Origin: a virus
Length of the DNA stretch: 64,000 nucleotides
IMG/VR virus record: IMGVR_UViG_3300048694_001042
Coordinates: 24,494 to 88,493 of that record
Direction: 5' to 3' (one strand)
Below the pieces are notes generated by a model that did not search any database, had not been told where the DNA came from, and saw only the letters and a program-made list of their open reading frames with translations. Shown piece after piece: positions 38,956 to 46,177 of the stretch. Numbering within the stretch: the first letter of the stretch is position 1; each line of letters opens with the position of its first letter. The translations under genes and the position numbers were made by a program.

Positions 38956-40517
38956 CGACGTTCTCTACCCAGTGTACCAGCATCGGTTTTAGGGCCGGCT
39001 GCGGAACGTGCAGTTTTTACTCCTGGACCTGTGAGTCTAGTAGGCTCTTCAGGTGCAACGCCGCCAGCACTGGCTTTTAAGTTTGGTCGGCGATCCATGG
39101 CTCGTTCCAGTGACTGTGCGCTGACAGGATCGTCCCACTTGGCTCTGCGATACTCAGTCAGTTTTTCCAGCAACGGTTCTTTTTCAATATAGTTACGAAC
39201 ATACAAACCACTGGGGCGATTTTCAATCTTCATTCTGACTGTGAGCAATTTGTTTTTGGGATTGCCACGCTCGTGAATCACAACTTCGGGCCAAGTTTTG
39301 CTGTCATTGTAGGTAGCACCCAAATCAACTGTTTGAAGTTTTCTCACCAGGTTGTTGAATCTCAAGACCTTGAACCCACCTTTGTCAAAGTCCACTAGTT
39401 CGACCTTGGGGTCTCCCAGTGTAGCAAAGTGTGTGATTCCTCTAGCAATGCTGTCAATCATGCCAGCTTCTTCTTTGGCGCTGGCATTTTTTAATTCTGT
39501 ATCAATTTTCTTGGCTGCGTATTCGTACACTTTCTTGAATGCTTCTCTTGGATCTTTTTTCACTGCGGATTCAAAGTCTTTGAGTGCAGGCGCAACATCA
39601 ACGTCAAAGTAGTTCCACAAGGACTGTTGAGTTTCTTCTGTGTCGCCACCAACTTGACCAAATTGTCCAATACCGCCAACCTTCAAACTGGTGTTGAGTC
39701 TCAGTTTGCGAGGCTGACCATTTTCGTCGGTAACATAGACCCATACATCAGTCTTTTGTGTTTTTTCGCCAGTGACGCCGTCGGCCATGACAACAATTTT
39801 ATCAGCGCGGCCGTTGATGTAAAAATAACGACTGTAACGTTCTGCGTCAGCAGTGTTGACATAAGCGGCTGCACTGGCAAACTCGTTGGCCAACAGTGGG
39901 CGCTTTGCAGGATCCATCAAGTCTTCGTATGGGCCTGTCTTGAGTCGCAACACAAAAGACACAACGTCGGCGTTTTTGTTATCGTAATCTTCTACTTCAA
40001 CTTCGTACTGATCTTCGCCAGTTTGTTTTAGGCTGTTCAGTACTTGGTTGATATCCTCGGGTGTTACTGTGCCAATTTCTTCATTGGGTTCACGTTTGGT
40101 AAACTTGGCAAACATGGCAGCACCAAGAATGCCTTCTGAAGTTTCTCCACGATTGGCAATTTTTCCTTGTGATGCGTCGGCACCAGCTCCTGTGTATGAG
40201 TTAAACATGGGCCCAATTGTGCTGGCGCTGCCTGTGATCAAAACATACTCGCCAGCATTGTTGGCAAACAAGTATCCGTCTGGTCCCGAACTCACAGCAA
40301 TGGTTGGGAGATTCAACAGGTCCTCATCCCCAAGTTCGCTGGTATCTTGCATGGTCAATGGCGGAGCAGGGTCAAAACCGTGCTGTTGCATCAGTGCCAT
40401 GAGTTTTTGGCCAGATTGACTGCCACTGACAGAAAATTGGGTACCAGGTCCATATTTGGATTTGGAAATGGTTACTTCGTTGATTACAGAATCGAGTTTA
40501 TCGAGCAGGTCTCTCAT
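38946..40517 (-). CDS. Large phage protein, unknown function
   Basis: 523 residues, minus strand, no signal peptide. N-terminal helix ([19 protein letters not shown]), then alternating alpha/beta; a central segment with many Asp/Asn and a C-terminal low-complexity basic tail ([26 protein letters not shown]). The [11 protein letters not shown]-type start is typical of T4-like phage proteins of the virion or head region. Sits between two ClpP-type genes transcribed the other way. Confidence 0.65.
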   Translation of the reverse strand: MRDLLDKLDSVINEVTISKSKYGPGTQFSVSGSQSGQKLMALMQQHGFDPAPPLTMQDTSELGDEDLLNLPTIAVSSGPDGYLFANNAGEYVLITGSASTIGPMFNSYTGAGADASQGKIANRGETSEGILGAAMFAKFTKREPNEEIGTVTPEDINQVLNSLKQTGEDQYEVEVEDYDNKNADVVSFVLRLKTGPYEDLMDPAKRPLLANEFASAAAYVNTADAERYSRYFYINGRADKIVVMADGVTGEKTQKTDVWVYVTDENGQPRKLRLNTSLKVGGIGQFGQVGGDTEETQQSLWNYFDVDVAPALKDFESAVKKDPREAFKKVYEYAAKKIDTELKNASAKEEAGMIDSIARGITHFATLGDPKVELVDFDKGGFKVLRFNNLVRKLQTVDLGATYNDSKTWPEVVIHERGNPKNKLLTVRMKIENRPSGLYVRNYIEKEPLLEKLTEYRRAKWDDPVSAQSLERAMDRRPNLKASAGGVAPEEPTRLTGPGVKTARSAAGPKTDAGTLGRERRQR

Positions 40518-40568
40518 TGCTTTTTCCAGGGTTTAATGTTATACTTATGCTTTCAACAAGGAGAGCAC

Positions 40569-41159
40569 ATGCCAAATTTAGTCCCAATGGTCCTGGAAAA
40601 CACTTCAAAGGGCGAACGCAGTTACGATATTTACAGCAGATTGTTACGCGATCGAATTGTGATTTTGGACGGTGAAGTCAACAGCCACAGTTCCAGCTTG
40701 ATCACTGCTCAATTGCTGTTCTTGGAAAGTGACAACCCGGACAAAGCCATTTCGTTTTACATCAATTCACCTGGGGGCAGTGTAACAGCAGGCATGGCCA
40801 TACTGGACACTATGAATTTCATCAAGCCTGATATTCATACCATTGTGATGGGACAGGCTGCAAGCATGGGCAGTTTGTTGGCCAATGCAGGCACCAAGGG
40901 ACATCGTTATATTCTGCCCAATGCACGACACATGATCCACCAACCCTTGGGCGGTGCGTCAGGTCAGGCCACAGACGTTGAAATTCAAGCTAGAGAACTG
41001 TTGCGTTGGAAAAAGGTGTTGACCGATATCTACGTACAAAATACTGGCCGAGATTATGAAACACTACGCCAAGATATGGAACGTGATTTCTTCATGACAG
41101 CTGAAGAAGCTGTGGCATATGGTCTTGCTGACCGAGTGATTACCCGTCGAGAAGTTTAA
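40569..41159 (+). CDS. clpP: ATP-dependent Clp protease proteolytic subunit ClpP
   Basis: 196 residues, canonical length. [49 protein letters not shown], catalytic Ser in [14 protein letters not shown] (about 98), His in [12 protein letters not shown] (about 123) and Asp in [19 protein letters not shown] (about 172). Works with ClpX (20576) for ATP-driven degradation. Start chosen at the ATG after AAGGAG; a long upstream frame extension is antisense to the minus gene. A TATACT box lies about 25 nt upstream. Confidence 0.95.
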   Translation: MPNLVPMVLENTSKGERSYDIYSRLLRDRIVILDGEVNSHSSSLITAQLLFLESDNPDKAISFYINSPGGSVTAGMAILDTMNFIKPDIHTIVMGQAASMGSLLANAGTKGHRYILPNARHMIHQPLGGASGQATDVEIQARELLRWKKVLTDIYVQNTGRDYETLRQDMERDFFMTAEEAVAYGLADRVITRREV

Positions 41160-41263
41160 TACCAGGTGCTGTTTCTGGTTTTGCGATGGTATTCGTTCAT
41201 GAACTCAGCCCATGCAACGATACCCTCGTGTAAACTTCTCAGTGATTTTCTAAGCCAGCTCAT
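41156..41263 (-). CDS. Small phage protein, unknown function
   Basis: 35 residues, [35 protein letters not shown]. It starts by ATGA overlap with the 54-residue gene upstream on the same strand; its TAA overlaps the clpP TAA in the other strand. Typical amphipathic T4-like small ORF. Supported by coupling to the upstream ORF. Confidence 0.5.
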   Translation of the reverse strand: MSWLRKSLRSLHEGIVAWAEFMNEYHRKTRNSTWY

Positions 41264-41424
41264 AGCCAAGAACTCACTTGACGTTGTTCAAACTCTCGCA
41301 TGAACAGTTCTACATCGGCAGCACTTTGCGGATAGCGGTTGCTGATGTAATTTTCCATTTGGGTTTGGTAGTTGGACTTGGAAAACAAATCCACGATTCT
41401 TTCTATTAAAGCAATAAACGACAT
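41260..41424 (-). CDS. Small conserved-type phage protein
   Basis: 54 residues, MSFIALIERIVDLFSKSNYQ then a helical EQ-rich part (SAADVELFMREFEQRQ). The FI-x-R-I-x-x-LF-S-x-S-x-YQ motif followed by Y-I-x-x-x-x-P-x-x-x-A-x-V-E recurs in small T4-like phage proteins (from memory). AAGGAG precedes the ATG and a GGTAAATA box lies 18 nt upstream. Confidence 0.6.
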   Translation of the reverse strand: MSFIALIERIVDLFSKSNYQTQMENYISNRYPQSAADVELFMREFEQRQVSSWL

Positions 41425-41442
41425 GATGTGTCTCCTTCTCAG

Positions 41443-41450
41443 TATTTACC
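41443..41450 (-). promoter_or_regulatory. Late-type promoter box (GGTAAATA, minus strand)
   Basis: Minus-strand GGTAAATACTGAG upstream of the AAGGAG of the gene at 41424. Degenerate relative to TATAAATA. Confidence 0.3.
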
Positions 41451-41503
41451 ATGAGAAGATGTTGCACTGCACAAAAACTCATGGTTTCTACTGAGATTTT
41501 TTA

Positions 41504-41519
41504 GTTAGTGCTCACTAAA
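41504..41519 (+). promoter_or_regulatory. Palindrome GTTAGT-N4-ACTAAA
   Basis: GTTAGTGCTCACTAAA, 47 bp before the -35 at 41567; same arms and 4-nt spacer as at 43998-44015 (GTTAGTACCCACTAAC). Candidate operator. Confidence 0.45.
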
Positions 41520-41537
41520 TTTACCCAAGGTCAAAAA

Positions 41538-41558
41538 GTAGTACTTTTGTAGTATTAC
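41538..41558 (+). promoter_or_regulatory. Palindrome GTAGTACT-N5-AGTATTAC
   Basis: Arms match the 43967 copy, with a 5-nt instead of 2-nt spacer; 8 bp before the TTGACC box. Candidate operator. Confidence 0.45.
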
Positions 41559-41566
41559 ATTTTTGG

Positions 41567-41595
41567 TTGACCGATATTTCCCGTTTTGCTATAAT
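41567..41595 (+). promoter_or_regulatory. Strong promoter (TTGACC-N17-TATAAT)
   Basis: TTGACC 41567-41572, spacer GATATTTCCCGTTTTGC, TATAAT 41590-41595. Leader TACACATAGACACACAAAAGGAG resembles that at 44056. Confidence 0.92.
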
Positions 41596-41625
41596 ATACA
41601 CATAGACACACAAAAGGAGCCCCAA

Positions 41626-41904
41626 ATGAGTTACGTAGTTGTCGCAAAAGGTACTGGTCTTATTGTTACTGACGGTCCCAACAAGACCCGTGCCTACAAG
41701 ACTTGGGCCGCCGCCCAAGCAACTCGCAGTCGTTTGATCAACAAAGCGGGCTGGACCATTGATCAACTGATGATCATGGACTATGCTTCCTACCGTGCGC
41801 CCAAAATCACTGTGAAGTCGTTGATGACAGGTGCGGCAGTGGAAATTGACGCAGATACGCCGTGGTGTTGCCGCCCGGATTCCGAAGCTTATTGGAGCAT
41901 GTAA
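41626..41904 (+). CDS. Small early protein, unknown function
   Basis: 92 residues, MSYVVVAKGTGLIVTDGPNKTRAYKTWAAAQATRSRL..., then ASYRAPKITVKSLMTGAAVEID and a Cys pair near the end. Start chosen after AAGGAG; an in-frame TTG-type start upstream lies in the promoter. Beta-hairpin plus helix; similar short phage proteins begin MSYVI(V/F)xxG. Ends at the palindrome at 41901. Confidence 0.65.
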   Translation: MSYVVVAKGTGLIVTDGPNKTRAYKTWAAAQATRSRLINKAGWTIDQLMIMDYASYRAPKITVKSLMTGAAVEIDADTPWCCRPDSEAYWSM

Positions 41905-41918
41905 TACTCAAGTATTAC
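41901..41918 (+). promoter_or_regulatory. Perfect palindrome GTAATACT-CA-AGTATTAC
   Basis: 18-bp perfect inverted repeat containing the upstream stop codon, 9 bp before the next -35. Family copies at 35441, 41538, 43967 and core GTACTCAAGTAC at 29934. Confidence 0.6.
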
Positions 41919-41927
41919 AAAATTCGG

Positions 41928-41956
41928 TTGACCCGAAATTCCCAATTTGCTATAAT
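41928..41956 (+). promoter_or_regulatory. Strong promoter (TTGACC-N17-TATAAT)
   Basis: TTGACC 41928-41933, spacer CGAAATTCCCAATTTGC, TATAAT 41951-41956; leader GAAACATAGCGCAACAAAACAGGAG nearly identical to 15326-15350. Confidence 0.92.
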
Positions 41957-41988
41957 AGAAACATAGCGCAACAAAACAGGAGCGGAAG

Positions 41989-42339
41989 ATGGCGTACATG
42001 AGTCAAGAGCACAAAGCAAAGCTGGCACCCACTATCAAGGCAATTTGCAAAAAGTATGGCATCAAGGCCACACTGAGTGTTCGCAATCACAGCTCGCTGG
42101 TGCTCACAGTCAAGCAAGGCTCAATCGACTTTGGCGGCGATCGTATCCAAGTCAATCCCTACTGGTATCACGAACACTTTGAAGGTCGTGCTAAAGAGTT
42201 CCTGAGCGAAGTGATTCCAGCCATGTACGGTCCGGACTACTTTGATCATTCGGACGCCCAAACTGACTACTTCCATTGCTCGCACTACATCGACGTCAAT
42301 ATTGGCAAGTGGAATGCTCCTTACGCCCTGGAAAAGTAA
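41989..42339 (+). CDS. Conserved-type early phage protein (MAYMSQE family-like)
   Basis: 116 residues beginning MAYMSQEHKAKLAPTIKAI, followed by KKYGIKATLSVRNHSSLVLTV and WYHEHF. I know this start (MAYMSQExKAxIxP, then a short SVRNHSxLVLT strand) from many phage and plasmid proteins of unknown function. No catalytic motif seen. First gene of an early cluster (41.99-43.97 kb) with overlapping starts. Confidence 0.75.
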   Translation: MAYMSQEHKAKLAPTIKAICKKYGIKATLSVRNHSSLVLTVKQGSIDFGGDRIQVNPYWYHEHFEGRAKEFLSEVIPAMYGPDYFDHSDAQTDYFHCSHYIDVNIGKWNAPYALEK

Positions 42340-42340
42340 T

Positions 42341-42637
42341 ATGAACAAGCGAGCACGCCGACAACTCATAATGGCCAAACGCTATGCCAAAGTGGATCAG
42401 CGCAAGCAACAGTCCCGCCAGGCCAAAGAGGATAACAAACGGTTTGAAGCAGAGATGGATTTTATTATGTTTCAAAATCATCCCATGGCCAAGATTGCCC
42501 GAGAGCTGATTGGCAAGTGGAATCGTGGTCATCGCGGCCATATTGAAAAGTGGCAAGAGGAAAATCCTGAGTTGTCGGCCCAAATGAAAGCCTACGTAGA
42601 GCAAGCACAAAAAGACTTTCGAGAATCAAGAAAATGA
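42341..42637 (+). CDS. Small basic early protein, unknown function
   Basis: 98 residues, MNKRARRQLIMAKRYAKVD.... Basic N-terminal helix, then mostly helical. ATG 2 nt after the preceding stop; a longer frame upstream overlaps the previous gene. ATGA overlap with the next. No known family. Confidence 0.6.
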   Translation: MNKRARRQLIMAKRYAKVDQRKQQSRQAKEDNKRFEAEMDFIMFQNHPMAKIARELIGKWNRGHRGHIEKWQEENPELSAQMKAYVEQAQKDFRESRK

Positions 42638-42849
42638 ACGAGCGAATTAAACAACTTGCTGAACAGGCTGCGATAAGTTGTGGTTATTTTATCGGACCCA
42701 GGTTATACATGACACACGAAGAAGAAATGGAAAAGTTTGCCGAGTTGATTGTTCGGGAATGTGTGGAGACACTGGGAACATATGAAAATACATGGACTCA
42801 TGAAGAACAAATGACTCTATTGAAGAAACATTTCGGAGTTGAATCGTGA
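42634..42849 (+). CDS. Conserved-type small phage protein
   Basis: 71 residues, MNERIKQLAEQAAISCGYFIGPRL..., helical, with EEEMEKFAELIVRECVETLGTYE. Proteins beginning MNERIKxLAEQA and ending in F(A/G)ELIVRECAx are very common in phages; function unknown. Confidence in coding is high from coupling and family pattern. Confidence 0.75.
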   Translation: MNERIKQLAEQAAISCGYFIGPRLYMTHEEEMEKFAELIVRECVETLGTYENTWTHEEQMTLLKKHFGVES

Positions 42850-43001
42850 CAAAATTTGAATATTCAAAAGATGGATTATGGTATACCAAAAGTCATAAAG
42901 GTGAGCAAGTAAACCATTTGTTCAGGCTTGGCACAACTACACTTGACGGCATGAAGATTTATGAAATCATTATTGGTAAATTCAGATTGGCTTGGAGTTG
43001 A
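42846..43001 (+). CDS. Small phage protein, weak resemblance to LRW family
   Basis: 51 residues, GTG start overlapping the previous stop (GTGA). VTKFEYSKDGLWYTKSHKGEQVN..., ending IIIGKFRLAWS. The terminal F-R-L-A-W-S recalls F-A-L-R-W-S with order changed; no other family marks. Intact frame and overlap support coding. Confidence 0.5.
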   Translation: MTKFEYSKDGLWYTKSHKGEQVNHLFRLGTTTLDGMKIYEIIIGKFRLAWS

Positions 43002-43004
43002 ATT

Positions 43005-43175
43005 GTGAAATCAGTGGCACTATTTTTTGTCTATGCCATGGCACTATTCAACTGCTATGTTTGGATAATCAATCCTGAATTCTTCTACGCCATGCTGTGG
43101 AAGTTGGACATTTTTCTAACGCTGTTATTTGCTCCGTTGATTTGGAGTTTGCGGGAACCAAAGGCACTGACATGA
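43005..43175 (+). CDS. Small membrane protein
   Basis: 56 residues, GTG start, two hydrophobic helices (about 4-22 and 34-48). Overlaps the next start by ATGA. Likely an early membrane-acting peptide; unknown. Confidence 0.55.
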   Translation: MKSVALFFVYAMALFNCYVWIINPEFFYAMLWKLDIFLTLLFAPLIWSLREPKALT

Positions 43176-43357
43176 CAATGATACCGCATACACCAACTGA
43201 GCGACTTATTCTGCTTGAAGAGATTGAACGAGGCGACAAAATTGTAATTCCAACAAGTATTGAACATGCCAAGTTTATGATCCAAGTAGCACAATTTTAC
43301 ATTGACCAACAACACGAAGCCACATTCAAGGCACTAGCAAAGGACTATACAAAATGA
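43172..43357 (+). CDS. Small early helical protein
   Basis: 61 residues, MTMIPHTPTERLILLEEIERG..., with two amphipathic helices. ATGA overlaps both sides. No family recognised. Confidence 0.55.
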   Translation: MTMIPHTPTERLILLEEIERGDKIVIPTSIEHAKFMIQVAQFYIDQQHEATFKALAKDYTK

Positions 43358-43581
43358 TGAAACTTTCAACTGGACAAGACAGCACACTTGCCTCTTACCT
43401 CCAATTGTGCCTTGCAATTTTTGGCACAGGCAGCCCGCAGGTAAAGTTTATCATGAGCAAGATTGCTGAAAGCCCCAACGGTGCCCACGAAGAAGTCATT
43501 GCGGCAGAAAGCCAAATGATGTACTTGCTGGTCAACTTGCCCCCAGAAGGACAAGAAGAAATGAAAGGTTTACTAGCATGA
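43354..43581 (+). CDS. Small early helical protein
   Basis: 75 residues, MMKLSTGQDSTLASYLQLCLAIFG..., helical (SKIAESPNGAHEEVIAAESQMMYLLVNLP). Overlaps neighbours by ATGA. Unknown. Confidence 0.55.
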   Translation: MMKLSTGQDSTLASYLQLCLAIFGTGSPQVKFIMSKIAESPNGAHEEVIAAESQMMYLLVNLPPEGQEEMKGLLA

Positions 43582-43970
43582 CTGGATACTCAACATACAC
43601 TCGCTGGCAACGTATTGAAGAATGGGCCAAGAAACTAGGATTTCGACTGGCCGACCCCAAGCATGGCTGGACCGGTGTCGGCGATACTGATACAGTGGCA
43701 CTATACCCCGATGGCGAAGCACTGCCCATCTATGCCCGCGATACTGACATCTTCACAGGCACCTTCAGCCAAGTGGAAACCTTTCTCACAGGTTGGGTTC
43801 GGTACCAGCAATACGCGGCTATCTTGGGTGCCGCAGATGACAAGCGAGTCAAGCGGTACGAGGACAAAGAACGTGCTCGTCAAGTAGAACAACGCAAGCG
43901 GGAAGAGCAGAAACAGATGATGGAAGTGCTACGAGCTTCAGATGCTGAAAATTCCAGCAAGAAAAAGTAG
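43578..43970 (+). CDS. Small early protein with C-terminal coiled coil
   Basis: 130 residues. Globular N-terminal part (RIEEWAKKLGFRLADPKHGWTGVGDTDTVALYPDGEALPIYAR) and a basic/acidic coiled-coil tail (DKRVKRYEDKERARQVEQRKREEQKQ). Ends at the palindrome at 43967. Unknown function. Confidence 0.6.
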   Translation: MTGYSTYTRWQRIEEWAKKLGFRLADPKHGWTGVGDTDTVALYPDGEALPIYARDTDIFTGTFSQVETFLTGWVRYQQYAAILGAADDKRVKRYEDKERARQVEQRKREEQKQMMEVLRASDAENSSKKK

Positions 43971-43984
43971 TACTTGAGTATTAC
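43967..43984 (+). promoter_or_regulatory. Palindrome GTAGTACT-TG-AGTATTAC
   Basis: One mismatch from perfect; includes the TAG stop of the upstream gene; 43 bp before the next promoter -35. Candidate operator of the GTAATACT family. Confidence 0.5.
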
Positions 43985-43994
43985 CTTTTTACAC

Positions 43995-44018
43995 ATAGGT
44001 TAGTACCCACTAACCTAT
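43995..44018 (+). promoter_or_regulatory. Perfect palindrome ATAGGTTAGT-ACCC-ACTAACCTAT
   Basis: 10-bp perfect arms, 9 bp before the TTGACC at 44027. No T run follows, so it is more likely an operator than a terminator. Confidence 0.6.
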
Positions 44019-44026
44019 TGTTTTGG

Positions 44027-44055
44027 TTGACCAATATTTGCCGTTTTGCTATAAT
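44027..44055 (+). promoter_or_regulatory. Strong promoter (TTGACC-N17-TATAAT)
   Basis: TTGACC 44027-44032, spacer AATATTTGCCGTTTTGC, TATAAT 44050-44055. It is the last strong promoter before the first paralogue array and probably drives it. Confidence 0.92.
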
Positions 44056-44084
44056 ATACACATAGACAGCAAAAAGGACGCAAC

Positions 44085-44312
44085 ATGTGGAACTTGGAAG
44101 GCAAGCGAGTGGTTGGCAAATACATGGGCACATTCGTCGTGCAAGGTGTTGTTGAACTCAGTCGTGTGCAATACGGCGGTGAAGTGGCACACCACATTCA
44201 ACTGGACCAGCCCATTGAGGTCTACGGTGCTATGCGTGAGCGTGTGATTCTCGAGCACAAATATGTTGAGCGTGTGATGGACGTTCGTAACCAAAGCATT
44301 GAGGTTGAATAA
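44085..44312 (+). CDS. Small early beta-rich protein
   Basis: 75 residues, MWNLEGKRVVGKYMGTFVVQGVVELSRVQYGGEV..., strand-rich like a small beta-barrel (Sm/SH3-like pattern, LEGKRVxGxYxGxFxVxGxVxxSRVxYGG). Known as a common short phage-protein pattern of unknown function. AAGGA in the leader precedes the ATG. First gene of the unit leading into the array. Confidence 0.65.
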   Translation: MWNLEGKRVVGKYMGTFVVQGVVELSRVQYGGEVAHHIQLDQPIEVYGAMRERVILEHKYVERVMDVRNQSIEVE

Positions 44313-44422
44313 TGCGAGAAGAAAAACTCTACACTGTGCGCTGGACGCAAGAATACACCCTGTGGCCCACTATGGACTTGACCGAGGCTCGTGCTGTGTT
44401 GGCAAGGATCATGGCGCTATGA
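44312..44422 (+). CDS. Micro-ORF before the array
   Basis: 36 residues, MREEKLYTVRWTQEYTLWPTMDLTEARAVLARIMAL. Starts on the last base of the preceding TAA and ends in ATGA overlap with the next ORF. Supported by coupling on both sides only. Confidence 0.45.
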   Translation: MREEKLYTVRWTQEYTLWPTMDLTEARAVLARIMAL

Positions 44423-44502
44423 AATACATTCATCACATCCATTGCTTTGTGCTAGGTGTGTTTGTTGGGGTCAACATTGTGTTTTTTATGGTGATCAAAT
44501 GA
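44419..44502 (+). CDS. Micro membrane protein
   Basis: 27 residues, one hydrophobic helix (CFVLGVFVGVNIVFFMVIK). ATGA overlaps at both ends. Likely real by position, function unknown. Confidence 0.45.
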   Translation: MKYIHHIHCFVLGVFVGVNIVFFMVIK

Positions 44503-44861
44503 AATGGTTTGCTGAAACAACTGAATGGTCGGATGCTACTATTCCCAACGGGGTGTATTTGTTGGACGACTCAAAGAGCAAGATGTATGCATTCCGTCCG
44601 TTTGGGGGCGCAGGCAAAGTCAAAGTGTTCAAGAATCCAATCAAACTTGACACCCGTGGCCGCAAGTTCAAGATCAATGATGTGCAATACAAGACGCAAG
44701 TGAATGAGGAAGTGCCAGAAGGCCGCGTGTGGACAGTGAAAGGATCAAAAGGCGATGAGTACCGAGTATCAGAACTCAATGGAGAATATTCATGCACCTG
44801 CTCAGGATTTAAGTTTCGAGCCAAATGTAAGCACACGGAAAGTATTCGTCAAACGGTTTGA
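44499..44861 (+). CDS. SWIM-type zinc finger protein
   Basis: 120 residues. First part is beta-rich (GVYLLDDSKSKMYAFRPFGG, KVKVFKNPIKLDTRGRKFKINDVQYKT). The C-terminus carries YSCTCSGFKFRAKCKHTESIRQ, the C-x-C-xn-C-x-H SWIM zinc pattern (about 97-115), found in DNA- or protein-binding proteins and common in phages. It is the last unrelated gene before the array; the first array gene overlaps its 3' end. Confidence 0.8.
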   Translation: MKWFAETTEWSDATIPNGVYLLDDSKSKMYAFRPFGGAGKVKVFKNPIKLDTRGRKFKINDVQYKTQVNEEVPEGRVWTVKGSKGDEYRVSELNGEYSCTCSGFKFRAKCKHTESIRQTV

Positions 44862-45033
44862 TGTAGATAGCGTGGGCATGTTTCGAGATGGCCGTTGGGC
44901 TGAAATGATTGACTGGTGCCAACACAATCTATACCATGGTGGCTACTATGAGCCTAACTGGTATGCTGACTACCCTACGTTCTACTTCTACGACGAGAAG
45001 GAATACACTGCATTTTTGTTGAGGTGGTCATAA
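44779..45033 (+). CDS. LRW-family paralogue 1
   Basis: Up to 84 residues; the start is uncertain (ATG at 44779 or 44755, GTG at 44872 or ATG at 44878) because the 5' half overlaps the SWIM gene. The family core is clear: MIDWCQHNLYHGGYYEPNW and FYFYDEKEYTAFLLRWS. YDEK-subgroup ending, as in the genes ending at 46177, 49165 and 51767. Confidence 0.65.
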   Translation: MENIHAPAQDLSFEPNVSTRKVFVKRFDVDSVGMFRDGRWAEMIDWCQHNLYHGGYYEPNWYADYPTFYFYDEKEYTAFLLRWS

Positions 45034-45293
45034 TGGAAGCATTGGAACGCTACGAAATCGAGCAACGTCGCCCACTGATGGACTGTGTCACGTATAGTGA
45101 CAAGTCGTGGACTACGGTGGAACTCCAGGACTGTCATTCTGGTGCATGGCAGTGGGGAGAAGGTGAGTATTACAACTGGTGTGATGCTAACTGTACCGAC
45201 AAATACAACATCGTAAAATACAAACATCAAACTATCGTTGGGCGTTTCAAGAGTGCCGCAGATGCTACTGCGTTTGTGTTGAGGTGGTCATGA
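45033..45293 (+). CDS. LRW-family paralogue 2
   Basis: 86 residues, MEALERYEIEQRRPLMDCVTY..., starts on the last base of the previous TAA. Core YYNWCDANCTDKYNIVKYKHQT, ending GRFKSAADATAFVLRWS. Has AADA in place of YDEK. Confidence 0.75.
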   Translation: MEALERYEIEQRRPLMDCVTYSDKSWTTVELQDCHSGAWQWGEGEYYNWCDANCTDKYNIVKYKHQTIVGRFKSAADATAFVLRWS

Positions 45294-45496
45294 TCAAAGA
45301 TATGGTACTTCACCATGATTGGACTGTGGTTGAGTTTGACGTGCCCAAATGGGTCATGGACAGAGTGGCCAAGGAACGCGAGATTCGCACTTGGTGCGAC
45401 ACACATTTCCCCCATGGTCGTTGGCAAGTGTTTTCCAATAGGGCGTATTTCCAAAAAGCCAGTGACGCTGTATTTTTCAAAATGGTGTGGTCGTGA
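45290..45496 (+). CDS. LRW-family paralogue 3
   Basis: 68 residues, MIKDMVLHHDWTVVEFDVPKWV..., core IRTWCDTHFPHGRWQVFSNR, ending YFQKASDAVFFKMVWS. LRW is degraded to KMVW (ATG-GTG-TGG), so the next gene lacks the GAGGTGG site and starts with GTG. Confidence 0.72.
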   Translation: MIKDMVLHHDWTVVEFDVPKWVMDRVAKEREIRTWCDTHFPHGRWQVFSNRAYFQKASDAVFFKMVWS

Positions 45497-45693
45497 AAAT
45501 AGAAAAGACTGGATACGCCGGGTGGAACAACTATCCTGTTTATCGTGTGAGAAGTTTTCAGGATTGGGAAGAACTCACTAGATGGATGCGAGCCAATGGT
45601 GTAGAACATTTCTTGTTGAGCAGTAGTAGTAGCATGGGATATACTTTTCAAGTAACACATAACCATGAGTGGTTTGCGTTGAGGTGGGCATGA
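45493..45693 (+). CDS. LRW-family paralogue 4 (WM subgroup)
   Basis: 66 residues, GTG start. GWNNYPVYRVRSFQDWEELTRWMRANGVEHFLLSSSSS, ending HNHEWFALRWA. Nearly the same protein recurs at 50530, and more distantly at 47046 and 45690: W-C is replaced by W-M/W-L followed by (K/A)-x-(N/S)-(V/I)-x-H. Confidence 0.78.
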   Translation: MKIEKTGYAGWNNYPVYRVRSFQDWEELTRWMRANGVEHFLLSSSSSMGYTFQVTHNHEWFALRWA

Positions 45694-45896
45694 AAATCAA
45701 AGTAAAAGATCTCTACTTCAAATTATCACAGCAATACCCCTACAATTACAGAGTGGAGGTCAGTGCCGATGCTCTTGCGGCTGACAAAGTAAGTGCGTGG
45801 TTGAAAGAAAATTCAATTCCGCATACACAAACCGGTTGGGGTGTGTATTATATGAACAAGCCCGGTGTTGAGTGGTTGTTGATGAGGTGGTCATGA
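45690..45896 (+). CDS. LRW-family paralogue 5 (WM subgroup)
   Basis: 68 residues, MKIKVKDLYFKLSQQYPYNYRVEV..., core VSAWLKENSIPHTQTGWGVYY, ending NKPGVEWLLMRWS. Related to the 45493 gene by W-L-K-E-N-x-x-x-H. Confidence 0.75.
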   Translation: MKIKVKDLYFKLSQQYPYNYRVEVSADALAADKVSAWLKENSIPHTQTGWGVYYMNKPGVEWLLMRWS

Positions 45897-46177
45897 GTCA
45901 CGGACCTTTGACGCCAGTGGAGAGAATTTTGGCAACTATTCGTCGCAAACATACCAAAGGTGAGTGGCGGTTTGATTACAATCCCGACAAAGAACGCTGG
46001 GAAACTTATCGCACGCCAATAGACTGGCCGTTTGGTTTGTATGGCTGGCTGTGGGAGCTTGGTAATCCACTCAGTGATCTAGCAGGCAATGAATCTAGTG
46101 GCTGGGACTATCATGGTGGCCATATTTACTTCTACGATGAGAAGTTGGTCACTGCGTTTATGTTGAGGTGGTCATGA
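45893..46177 (+). CDS. LRW-family paralogue 6
   Basis: 94 residues, MSHGPLTPVERILATIRRKHTKGEWRF..., a longer N-terminus and an FGLYGWLWELGNP helix in place of W-C; ending HIYFYDEKLVTAFMLRWS (YDEK subgroup). Confidence 0.75.
   Translation: MSHGPLTPVERILATIRRKHTKGEWRFDYNPDKERWETYRTPIDWPFGLYGWLWELGNPLSDLAGNESSGWDYHGGHIYFYDEKLVTAFMLRWS

Noticed and set aside
40347-40568. N-terminal extension of ClpP by 74 residues
   Set aside because: The extension is antisense to the minus-strand gene; canonical ClpP starts at 40569 behind AAGGAG.
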